NCBI GenBank assembly: GCA_963675135.1
Contig: OY776121.1
Location: 71,874,265-71,938,264 of the forward strand
DNA: 64,000 nt
Reading direction: 5' to 3'
From: Galeopsis tetrahit
Taxonomy: Eukaryota; Streptophyta; Magnoliopsida; Lamiales; Lamiaceae
Position numbers and translations under genes: made by a program. Of the stretch, positions 23,576 to 34,981 are shown piece by piece (the first letter of the stretch is position 1; each line of letters starts with the position of its first letter). Below the pieces are notes generated by a model that saw only the letters and a program-made list of their open reading frames with translations, had not been told where the DNA came from and searched no databases.

Positions 23576-26500
23576 ATGGGAAGCAGTAAATATAGTTATA
23601 CGACTACTCCTCTCATTCCTTCACGTATTTTGATTGTATGTGATGCCACTAAAGATCGAAGTAAACATGAGTTTAGGCGTACAATTCATAATATCCGGAT
23701 GCGTGGTGGAATCGTTCATCCCAGAGATAGGATTGTTGTGTTTGGAGTGCTACATAAAGTCTTGCATCCCAGTAAGTTTGATTCTCTTTTGCAATAATTC
23801 CTTCTTTTTTTTCCTGCATTTCATATACGATGGTTGGAAATCGGGTTATGATTTCATTCTTTGTTCTTGTTTTATTTTGATAGCTTTTTGGAGTGTATAT
23901 TGATGAGACTTGCTGCATATATCATACACTATATCTAATATAAGTTGTTTAGACAATGGGACAGAGTATATAATGTGGTCGAAACTCTCTTTCATTGATA
24001 GCAGCTCAATTTTTATCAGGAAGTTTCTGAGGGTGCACTTTGATTCTTGTTTCAGATTTATGTGTCAATGTCATGGTTATGTTCAGTTTTTAAGGTTATA
24101 ATTTGAAAATTTGTTGCAAAACAATACTAGGATTGTGATCACATACGCATTGACCAAGTGCAATATCTTCTATTTTCAGTTAATTTGATTAGTCATTTTT
24201 GGTATTGTATTGCTAATGTAATTCTTATTTTATGTACTGTTGTTATTGAGCAGTGGGTTATCAAATGGGAGTGGCTCCTGAGAATTTCCTTGGGGCAACA
24301 CATCTCCGTGCGATGCAAGAAGAAGTCTCAATAAAGGTTGATACGTATTTGAGCATGCTTCAGTACAGTGCTGAAGAATGTGAAGGAGAAGGGGTAATTT
24401 ATAAACTTTTTAATGTTGTCCTTTTGATGATACAATATCCTCATAGCAAATGATATAATCCTCAGTATTTGTTTTTTGAATAAACCATTTTTATATGTTG
24501 AATTTTTTTGCTTACAACATGCTGCTCGTTAAATAATGCTGAGATCGTCATGAGAGTTTGTTTAGCTCTCTGAGTGATGTTATTATGTGCTAGTGAAAGT
24601 TTATTGGATAGAAAGTAGTAAATTTAATTGTATCATTAATAAATATTGCCTGATAACACATCTTGTTGTTTGATTCAAATTATCTCACACATTTTGGTGA
24701 GAGTTGCATGATTTGTCTTCAATGTTTCTTTGTTCTTTTCATCACGACTGATTTTCTGTGTGCAGGTTGATATTGAAGTTAAGATCACAGCAGGAACTCC
24801 AGTAAGGAAGGTTATAGTACAAGAAGTAGCAACTTCTAATGCATCATGGGTTATATTTGACAGGTAACATTTGATACTTATATTTGAATTAGACTTTGGA
24901 GGGAAATATATTACGAGTATTTGTTTCTTTTTTCTAGTTACTCTCAGATTTTATGTATACTTGTATATGTGTAAATGTCAAAATTTTATACTGGTCTTCT
25001 TTATTTTACAATTCATCTGATTATATTATTTATTAAACAGGCATCTAAGGAGGGAATTCAGGTACTACCTTAAACACATTCCTTGCAAGGTTGCACTAGT
25101 CCAAGACAATTTTTCACTAGAAATTGTGAGACATGATGATTTCAAGATGGAAGCCATAGATCATTTCGACGACGAGTTTTACTCTATCTCCAAAGCTGTC
25201 CCACTACCGCAAGTTAGTGATAATGAGAGCAATGATCAGTCTATGAGCCAATATGGAGCTATGATTTCCATGGAAAGCTCTGATATGGCCCTAAGCAGCT
25301 TAATATCATCATTCACATCAGATGAATTTGGTCCAAATTCTAGGCAAGATGAATCAGGTAAGAGAATCTGTGGATTTTGATATACCTAAATACCATACCT
25401 TAGATAAACCATCATTTAACTATGGTGCGGATTTTAGCTAGCCAGATAGGCTTTAATTTGATGTTGGCCACTTTACAGACGTGATCACTTTTGTTTTGAT
25501 TTTTTTTTTCCGCTTTCTCTTTTTAATAGGAAGACTACTTGTTTTACAAATATTCAACGCACATTACAAAGTTATCTTTTCTTTTTCTTTGGTAAGAGGA
25601 AGTGCTAGTTTTACATTTAATTTTATTATTCTAGCAAATATTCAACCCACATTACAAAGAAAAAAGGGTCATGCATTACCATGTTTCTCTTTTGAAACCG
25701 AATAATCAAAGCCTTGGTGTTTCTGGTTTTGAATTTTAGGTTGATTTTTTTTCTAGTCATCCAATACCATTTAAATGAAAAAGATGTCGGTCTTTTCCTC
25801 ATATTATACTTGAATTCCTGTGATTGGAATGAATGATGTCCACAGGTAATGCTAGAAGAAATGCTAAACATCATGTTTCTCACGCATGGTTTCAAAAGCA
25901 ACGAAGAAAGTCCAGTCAGAATAAATACTCTGATGTACCTGATGTCTGCATTGGTTGTGGATTGAAGACAGAGCTGAGCTCAATGAGATATAGTTATTCT
26001 GAGATCAAGCTTGCAACAGATGATTTTTTATCAGATAATTTACTAGGAGAAGGTGGATATGGTGTTGTATATAAAGGTAAACTTAAAGATGGGCAGCTTA
26101 TTGCTGCAAAGGTGCGTAAAGAAGAAAGTACACAAGGGTTTGCAGAATTCCATTCTGAAATATATGTCCTAAGCTTTGCACGCCACAAGAACATTGTGAT
26201 GCTACTTGGTTATTGTTGCAAGGAAAACCTCAATATCTTGGTTTATGAGTACATCTGCAATAAATCACTTGATTGGCATTTATTTGGTGAGTAAATTTTG
26301 TACATAAGTAAATTCTTAATTTAGTTTTATGGTGAACTCAATAATATTGTTTAGTATATGAAATAATATTGTGTAGCATGCGAAGTATCACGGTTTAGTG
26401 ATTTTGAGAAGAATAACACATAAATCAAGCATTTTTAAAAATATGATACTTTGCATGCTAAACAGTATTACTTCATATACTAAACAATGCATTATTTTGA

Positions 26501-28748
26501 AGATGAGAGTACATGTAAACCAGGTTCACAGGAGACCTGCCCTTTATTACTGAAATGAGATGCATGTCCCTTCCATTACTTTTTTCCAGTCATCTGTTTC
26601 CCTCTTTCTCTAACTTTATCTTTCTATATCTTGTTTGTATCTCTCCTCAATCATGTCCTTGATTTCATTGGCAGATAATCCTAATCATGTTCTTGAATGG
26701 CACCGAAGACATGCTGTTGCCATTGGAACTGCCAAAGGACTGCGTTTTTTACATGAAGAGTGTCGGGGAAGTCCTATCATTCATCGGGATATGCGACCAA
26801 GTAATATATTACTGACACATGATTTTGTTCCTATGGTAAATCCTTAGACCTTATTTCATTATCCACTATGATCATGTGTCGTAATTAAACCTTTTAGAGA
26901 AGGAAAATGCTTATATGTTGAAGAAGGAAATGTGTTTGTCATGTTTTCTGGGATAGTAAATTTAATTACCTGGAAATCACTTGGAAAACTACTAATGAGC
27001 ATTTAATTTCCTTTTTTCCTTTTCTCCAATTTTAAATTCTCAAAACAAACTGGATTCAAATTAGTTAAAACTATCTGCTTGGTTCTTGGATCCTGTATAT
27101 TAGTTGTTTGACCTTCATTTCTCACCATCACCATTTACTCTTTAACATCAGTTGACTAAAATGGTGACAGTGATACATAGACAATAAAGTATCTCCCTAA
27201 TTTTTTGTTAATTTCTTTATTGAGAGATTATAGAGTATGACTATACTAGATTGAGATGATTAATTTACCTTATACTGCTTGGAATATTACAACCTCTCTA
27301 GGATCTATTGTGTTTTTACACAAATTTCTAATTATATGAGATTTTCTCTCCTCAAAGAAACATCATTATTGGATATAATGCTGAGGTTAAATTTTCTATA
27401 GTCTCTAATTTCTGATGCTATTCTTCATAAATAGCTGGGAGACTTTGGCCTTGCCAAGTGGATGACTACTGATCAGTATGAAATACAACAAGAATTCTTG
27501 GCACTCTTGGGTGAGTATATGAGCTATACTAGTATCAAAACTATGGGTTCTTATTTCCCTTTTTTTATACGTATTTTTATACATCACTTGAGCTTGGGGT
27601 TTCTTGCGTTGTTTAGATATCTGGCACCAGAGTATACAGAGAATGGTATTGTTTCTGTACGAACAGATGTTTACTCATTCGGCATTGTCTTGATACAACT
27701 GATATCTGGACGCAAGGCAGTCGATTCCAAAAGGGAAGGCCAACAATCATCTCTTAGACAGTGGGTATGTCTTTTGGCCATATTTCTCGCTTCTCATTTC
27801 CAGAAAATTGACATTTTCATCTTGGGAATAATTTTTTTTTAAGACCATTACTATTGGGAGAGGGGGGGTGGGGGGAGAAAGCAATTGTAGGACAATATGT
27901 TTACAGACAGTCAAATTTATGTCATTAAATTTTAATTTGGCATGTTTTGGCCCGCATTTTAATTTTCGCACATTCATGCCAAAATGGCCCGAAACATGTG
28001 GCAAATTTGCCCGAATTGGGGTGTTTCGGGCCAAGATGGCCTAAATTTGTGAGAATTAAAATATAAATGTGCCAGTCTACAAATATAGTGTCCTTCAATT
28101 GCTACCCCAAGGTTATGGGCCTAAAAACATGAGTATTTTCTTATTCATCTCTGTCACCTTTCTTCAGTTTCTCAATTTTGTGAGGTTATATTATTCTCTC
28201 AAGGGATCATGCTATTTCAGGCATTATCTCTGATTGGAGACCTTGCATTACACGAGCTTGTTGATCCCCGCCTTGGAGAATCATACAACACGTATGAACT
28301 GTATAACATGGCCAAAGCAGCATTTTTATGTGTCCAAACTGAACCTGAGAGTAGACCATCAATGGCGGAGGTAAAAATAAATAAATTGTGCGTGCACTCT
28401 GATGCAGTTTTACTCATTGGAAACTTTTACAGAAATAAATATTTTATCTTGCCCTCAACTTATGATCTTGCTACTTTATTGCATCATGTATTAATTTAAT
28501 TTTTTCCATTTTCAGCATAAATATCGATTTCCATCCTGAATAAACCTCTGTCAAATAAAATTTCATAATTTCAATTTTTTTTTTACACAATGTCACATGT
28601 TGCTTCTGTAAACAAGCATTTTCAGTCAATCATGCTACCATTTGTTCATGAATCTTGATAATTTCTGCAGGTATTGAGGCTTCTTGAAGGCGAAAACGAT
28701 CATTTTAACCACTTGACCGAGCAATTTATACCTCATTTTAGTAAATAG
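23576..28748 (+). CDS. USP-like domain receptor-like cytoplasmic kinase (RLCK copy 2), frameshifted
   Basis: Tandem paralogue of the preceding gene. Exons: 23576-23771, 24255-24393 region (acceptor gives 24254), 24766-24863, 25041-25357, 25846-26286, 26675-26835, 27435-27510, 27617-27764, 28221-28370, 28671-28748. Lengths of homologous exons match copy 1 (98, 317, 161, 148, 150). The kinase core is complete: LGEGGYGVVYKG, IAAK (Lys about 339), HRD (about 434-436), LGDFG (about 452-456), and a CIGCG linker motif known in this family. In exon 27435-27510 the activation segment changes frame by one base before the TRILGTL-like stretch, which reads only in the +1 frame. Normal splicing then shifts everything downstream. 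Retaining the 106-base intron (27511-27616) keeps a continuous open frame. May be a decaying gene, an exonised intron or an assembly error. Confidence 0.85.
26322..26545. mobile_element. Foldback MITE in kinase intron (AGTATCAC family, copy 1)
   Basis: TAATATTGTTTAGTATATGA and the complement of TCATATACTAAACAATGC pair at the ends of the core; GCATGCGAAGTATCA pairs with GATACTTTGCATGC. The outer text (GTTCACAGGAGACCTG) recurs inverted near 45515 in the ACR3 gene, so both belong to one family. Confidence 0.7.
27930..28060. repeat. Small foldback in kinase copy 2 intron
   Basis: AATTTTAATTTGGCATGTTTTGGCCCG-type left arm (27935 on) pairs imperfectly with CGGGCCAAGATGGCCTAAAT and GAGAATTAAAAT on the right. 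Probably a MITE remnant next to a G-rich run at 27857-27877. Confidence 0.45.
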
Positions 28749-31700
28749 CTAGACGTGGTGCAGCTTTGTGTTCATCCTTTTGTGCATTGTAGTGTCTTGA
28801 TCAAGGTTTGTTTTATTAAACTATGTGGGGGCGTTTTGTTTTTGTATGGTTTATTATAGTTTGTGCACAAACTTGTTTGAATGGGAGCAGCATTTTAATT
28901 TGCAACACTTGTTGCTCTATATATAATCAGATAATAAAAGTTCAATGGAATTAGTCAGATGTTTTTTTACCTTGTTTAATCTGTTATTGTTTCAATATTT
29001 TTTTTTTTGAACAAAAAGGTAAAAATTATTGTTTCAATATTCACAATAATAGGATGGATTGATGGGCAAGTCTTTTGTGACATCATTTGATCAAAGTCAT
29101 TAAGGTTGTGTTTGGATGGGTGTATTTGGGTCTATGGATTTTAAATCCACGTTCCAAATCCACCCTACATGTTTGGACAAAATAACAAGTTGATGAATTT
29201 CAAATCTGAATATTTAAGATTAATATATTTTTACTTAAAGTGTGAGAATTTTAAATCCATCCATAAACTTAGTCATTTGAAATTTAAAGATTCTTAAATC
29301 CATTCATTTTTAAATCCTTTGTATTTGAAATGACTCAATTCAAATACAACTTAAATCAATTTCATACACTTGAATCACGTCAATGTAGTTAAATTAAATT
29401 TGGGTTTGGTCCTTTTTTTTTTTCCATTATCATGGATAACTGACACAAAAAAGAAAAAAAAAACTTGTTCCTTCTTGAAAATGTTTCCTTTTTATTAGAT
29501 ATGTCATAGCATATGTAGTATTTAGTTATGCGGCCGGAGTAGTATTTAGTTAGAGAGTCTTCTCCAAAATAGGGGCCGGGGAACAAGAGTTAAAAGGAAG
29601 TCTAGATGTGACAATTTAAATCGGATCTTCACTGATTTTTGATGGGGTGGCTAATAATCGAAACTAGAACTGTCAAAATAGATTAGTTCGGTTAAAAAGA
29701 AAGTCGTACTGAATTTTTAAGGTCCATTGAAAAAATGGGCCTACACGTCCAACCTAAGCCTGCGGAATAACTGGGTTTAATGGGCTGTGATGTGAGTAGA
29801 CTCGCCCCGTCAACCCGTTGTAATAGGAACATAGTGTCCTCAATTGTTTAAATCTTATAAATTCAAGTCTTGCCAGTATATATAATTTCGTTAATATTAA
29901 GGAGGATGATAATTATGTCTTCCTGAATATTCTGCTTTATTATTATTATTAATTATCATGTTTATATATGATACTTACAATTTTAATTATAATTTTGCGG
30001 CGGCCAATTTTATTTTTATTTTGCTACGTCTTGTCAAATAGATATGGCCTTATCAATTACTACTATCATGTAGCTACCGTATATGCCTAGCTTAACTCGA
30101 AATCTACATTAATTTTTGTATTGTCTTAACAAGTGGAAATAAATAAATAAATACTATATTGGAGCAATCATGGAGATCTCTTTAATCATTATAATCACAA
30201 CTCTTCTATCTTGTGAACCTTGGTCCTAACGACGATAAAAAAATTTATGGTTAATATAATTTGATTTCATATATACTCCGTGTCACTGTTTCGTGAATAA
30301 TATGGAGAATTAATTCTCATTAATATTTGTGTTTTATCAAATATTTTAGGAATATATGCATTAAATGTAAATGATAACTAGATAGACCTATTCAATTGAA
30401 ATTATTTCCAACAGGTACTATCAGACAAGTCATGAAACAATCTAATCAAATCATTCACTTATAGCATTGAATTGATCGATGTCTAATTATATGAAAACAT
30501 TGTATGGGACATATATATATTTCGCATTAGATGTGATATTTTTACGAATTTTTGTAACTTTTTTTTTTTTTCTGACGTGATATTTGGATATCGAAAATTA
30601 TAATCACGTAATGAGGTGAAGGTTTTCATGGGTTTCGTCTATTATGAGCAGGGAAGCATTGCTCACTATTTATGTGTTTTTTTTTTTATTAAAAAATAAA
30701 TGTGAAAAAAAAAAAAAAAAAAAGTAATGACACTCCATATAAATTTAATTAAGAAAGATATAGTATTGAATAGTGTTTTTCCCTCACCATACAAAATGGT
30801 GTCATATGTGCAACACTATCTGGATATCATATAATTAATGTGTGTTTTTCCAATTGATGCATTAAATAGGGAATGAGGAGGTGCATGTCTGTGATGGAAT
30901 CAAGAAATTGAAGTCACATTCATCACATATGATATATGACCAAGTTGTGGCTTTATGAATAATAGGTGGGCTACCTATATATATATATATGATATGCCCT
31001 TTGTAATTGCGAAAGGGATAATGTATGGAATATATATATATGGGTCCATTCGCAAGTGGCTTGCATCTTCAACAGTGACATGAATAATTTGCCATTTGGT
31101 TTGGTAGAGAGATTAATGTCTCATCTGGTGGAGGTCTACTCTGTCTGCGAGAGGGAGAGATTCGTCAACGGACAAATGTGAGACGTAATATGTACCCCAG
31201 TTGCATCGTGTAATTTTACTAATTCTTTTTTTTTAAATCAAATTATTTTAATTTATATTATTTCAAATATTATAGAAAAATATATCAAAAAATCATGTGA
31301 TAAAAATATCAGCTCATATAAAAAAAATGGTTAATCATGTTCATTCTGTTTTTTTGAGTCAGTCTCATGTGCACCAGTTGCACTGTGTAAATGAGCGCAA
31401 CATTGAAACGTGACATCAACTTTAACTGAAAATATACAACTAAGTTCAATAGAAGTTGTTTATCAATATTAAAAATATATTATTACAACAATTCATCATT
31501 ACTATAGGGATCCGATACATGATTAAACAAAGGCTAAAATTCCATCAGAAAATTACTCAAAGAAGAGAGAGGAATCTCATTGAATGATACCCTCAAAAAA
31601 AAAAAATCTCATTGAATGAAATATCATCATTGAAAAAAGGGGATACTTTATTTATTAGGATAGGATTCAAGAAGATGATGTATATAAAGAATCAGAGGCA

Positions 31701-32714
31701 CAAAATTCTAGAAAAAAAAAATAGAAAAAAAGGAGTGTGGTTGAGTGATCCTGATTCATCGTTTTCCCCGAATAGATTGATAGATAGAGGTGAAAGAAAG
31801 CATATTTTAATAATCAAACTTCAATTTGTTTGCTTTTTGTCTCGAATATGATTCTTCTAATTTTCATGGTTCAAATCAATTGTTCCAAATTTGAGATGAT
31901 ACCACTGCATTTACTCCATATAATAGTATAACACCAGGCCTCTTATGAAACAATCAAATAAAATTAGATTATAAGAATTAAGTGGTTGATATAAGTTGAC
32001 ACAAATTAATTTGTCATATATATTTAAGTGTATATGCATTGGTGGGGTATATCTATCATAGTTTGTTGATCTTGGTTGGAATCCGTGTCAACTGTCTATA
32101 AACTATACTCCTCCACTATATGATTCTCTGTTTTTTTAATGTGAGGAAAATAAATTTTGATAATAAGGTGGTTGGATAATGGAGGGAATGGGATCCCACT
32201 CAAAATATAATGTATACTTCCCTCCACACTTAATACCATTTTCTTTATGTGGAGATTTAAAAAATTATTAATAATTTATGTTAAAAATATATGTGTAAAG
32301 TGAAAAATGTATTCATACATTAAAAGAATAAGTATTTCAATTTAAAAAAATGTGCATATTAAAGTTCATAAGTCAACGTAAGATCAGCGTCATTAAAACT
32401 CTGATAAAAAAAGATCTTTTTCAAGAAGAAAATTTGAGTCAAAGAAAAAATGTACATCCTTCTAGACTCTAACAAACCAAAATGATAATAAATAAACCAA
32501 ACTTAAAAAGATCGAAAACAGAAATGAGCCTCGACTCCCGAAATTATGACCCATGAAGATCAAAAACATCGTTCAATCGTCTTTTATACGATACGAAAAA
32601 ATATTAAATTTGGATGGATGGGAATGTTAATGTTGGATGGAATTATTTTCCAAGGAATAATGGAATAATGGAAATATTAAAATTTTATTTTAGATTTAAT
32701 TCTTGGTTAACGTG
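28749..32714. other. Gene-poor AT-rich region
   Basis: About 4 kb with no supportable gene. Near 29105 a segment starting GTTGTGTTTGGATGGG is typical of plant DNA-transposon remnants. A/T runs and (TA)n occur at 30980 and 31030. An 80-codon open frame at 31612-31851 (basic, ending in an SDPDSS stretch) resembles no protein I can name. Confidence 0.5.
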
Positions 32715-33607
32715 TGAATTCTAGAGAGAAGGGAGAGCTTCTCTCTCTAGAGAGTTGCTCCTCCCCTTCTCCGCCGCCGATCCGTCTCCGGTCCGTCGTC
32801 ATCCTTTCTGTCTCCGTCATCGTCCCTGTTGCCGTTCATATTTCCGTCCCTGTCTCCGTCATCGTATCTATTCCGCCGCCGCCGTCAGCTTAGTCTCCGA
32901 TTTCATCTTTTTTTTTGTTTTTCTTGCAAGATCTAAGAGCATATCTTCAGATCTACGCTTTTCTTGGCCGGACGCCGTCGTCGCCGCTCCGCCGCCGCCG
33001 TCGCCGCCGCTCCGCCGTCGCCACCGGCGATCTGGTTGTTCCAGCTTTTTTTCTTTCTTTTATGTAGATATTTGCTTCGTTTCTTGTGAGGGATCAACAC
33101 ATAAAATATTCTAACGGAGCCACGGTGACCGTTCGGGTATTTCTGTGTTGATCTCGTTTACTGTTTTGTAGTTTTTTTGTGCTTGATTACTATAGTGTTT
33201 TAGTCGTTGCTTGTTGTTTCTGCTGCGCCTTGTGCGTCTCGTTTTTCGGTTTTTGTTTTGGGTCTTTGTTGTGGTTGTGGGACTACCTTTTTGATGGTTG
33301 GGCTCTTCGAGATGGTTTCGAGAGCCCGGGTATTCTGATTCGGATGCTAGGGATACAGTACTTGGTGGAACTTTGCTTGTTTCTTTCGTTTTCTATTCTT
33401 GACATGAGAACACCTTAGTGTGGGGTTGTCTCGTTGAAAGATTGAAGACCTGGGCACCATTTTAGAAGGCAAAGGGAAACTCGTCTTTCCTCTTCTCATG
33501 ATAGGAGTGGACGGCGATACTAAGGTTTGAAGATCAAGAGCTTGAGTTAGGGATTTGTAATCTTATTATTGTATGATCTTGTAAACCCCCCATCAAAAAA
33601 AAAAAAT
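32715..33607 (+). other. GC-rich, A-tailed insert, probably a retroposed non-coding transcript
   Basis: The sequence changes abruptly from AT-rich to GC-rich (CCGCCGCCGTCGCCGCCGCT near 32990), is T-rich in the middle, and ends TGTAAACCCCCCATC plus an A run (33594-33605). The first part has CT-rich leader character (GAGAGCTTCTCTCTCTAGAG). The open frames are low-complexity Pro/Arg/Ser or hydrophobic strings and do not look like conserved protein. The A tail and sharp edges suggest retroposition, perhaps of a LINE leader. I found no target-site duplication. Confidence 0.4.
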
Positions 33608-33719
33608 GGAAAAGGAGATACAAGGTTGTCCAATGCCCACGCATACCGATGAGGGAATCTGGTTTATTTTATATACTAGTGTAAGACGCGCGAATTTCGC
33701 GGGGTTGGAAAAAAATTAA

Positions 33720-33875
33720 ATTATTATAATAAACAAAATTTTATATAATTTATTATTTTAAAATATATTTAATTATAATTAATGTATTTGAATAAAAATT
33801 ATTATAATAAACAAAATTTTATATAATTTATTATTTTAAAATATATTTGATGATAATTAATGTATTTGAATAAAA
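33720..33875. repeat. 78-bp tandem repeat x2
   Basis: TTATTATAATAAACAAAATT and its downstream text recur with a period of 78 bp and three or four changes. It follows a short GC block (GACGCGCGAATTTCGCGGGG at 33684). Confidence 0.85.
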
Positions 33876-34609
33876 GAATGTGTTGTCATTTGTATGTGGT
33901 TGTAATATATTAGTTTGTAGGGGTGTTTAATAGATAATACGAGAGTGTGAATAAGTCAAGTTGATTCAAAATTTACACAATTAAACTTTAACATGGAGTA
34001 CATTACAAAATGCAACATTAAATTAAGTGTGAGTTCCAAAATTGGAATCAAACATGGAAAATACCTGAAAATTTTAAACCAAAACAAACATACAATAAAA
34101 TAATTGAGTAGTTTCAATAAAAATAAAAGGAACAAAAAAAATCAAGTGAGCAATCTCTAGATCTCACCTTGTCAGCATGCAATAATCAAAACTTCAAAAC
34201 AAAACTAAAAATATAAATGTAATAGAAAACTTATGAAAATGAAAAAAACATAAAATTTATGAAAATGTATAAGTAATTATAGGATATTAAAATACATCAA
34301 TAAAAATAAAAATATAAAACTAATAAAATCTAGTTTGGAAAAAAAAAACTCAAATAGATGAGTATTCACTGTTCAGGCACAAGATAAATATTTAATCAAA
34401 CATAATTTTTTTTATGAAGCACGTAAAAATGCATTCAATTTTTATACGAAATGACAGAAAAACACCATCTATGATTAAATTTTAACCAGATAAAATATTG
34501 CTTACTTATTATTTAAATGCTTCTAAAAATACTTTATCAAGCATAAAGCCTAACATAAACCTATTTAGTAATTGAAAAAAAAAAAAGTTCAAAAGACATG
34601 GATTAATAA

Positions 34610-34981
34610 AAATCATATACTTTAGGTATATCACATTTATCATAGTCTGGGTGATTGTTTCAATAGTCGATGAGGTGTTCATAAAATTTCTCTCATCGTG
34701 GCCATATGCCTAATAAAAGAAGAAGATGATAGCAAATAAATGCAAGAACAAAAATAAATTGTGGTCTGAAAAATTATTATAGAGTACATACTTTTTAGCA
34801 TAGTTCATGGATGATTGTTTCGCCGTCGATGAGGTGTTCATAAAATTCCTCACAAAGTGTGCAACTTATCCTCGTATGCCTAATAAAAGAAGAAGATGAT
34901 AGCAAATAAATGTAACAACAAAATATTTTGTTTAAATAAATTAGAATTTGAAAAATTATTACAGAACAGAACATAGTACAT
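34610..34981. repeat. Tandem repeat units, left part, interrupted by the LINE
   Basis: Two units share GATGATTGTTTC-like and GTCGATGAGGTGTTCATAAA text followed by GCCTAATAAAAGAAGAAGAT and end in GAGTACATACTT. The array resumes at 37865, so it predates the LINE insertion. Confidence 0.75.

Noticed and set aside
31612..31851. 80-codon basic open frame, suspected organellar DNA insertion
   Set aside because: I could not match it to any chloroplast or mitochondrial gene with confidence, and the flanks are ordinary AT-rich nuclear sequence.
32755..33114. 119-codon Pro/Arg/Ser-rich open frame
   Set aside because: Generated by CCG and TCC repeats in a GC-rich leader-like sequence; no recognisable domain and no splice context.
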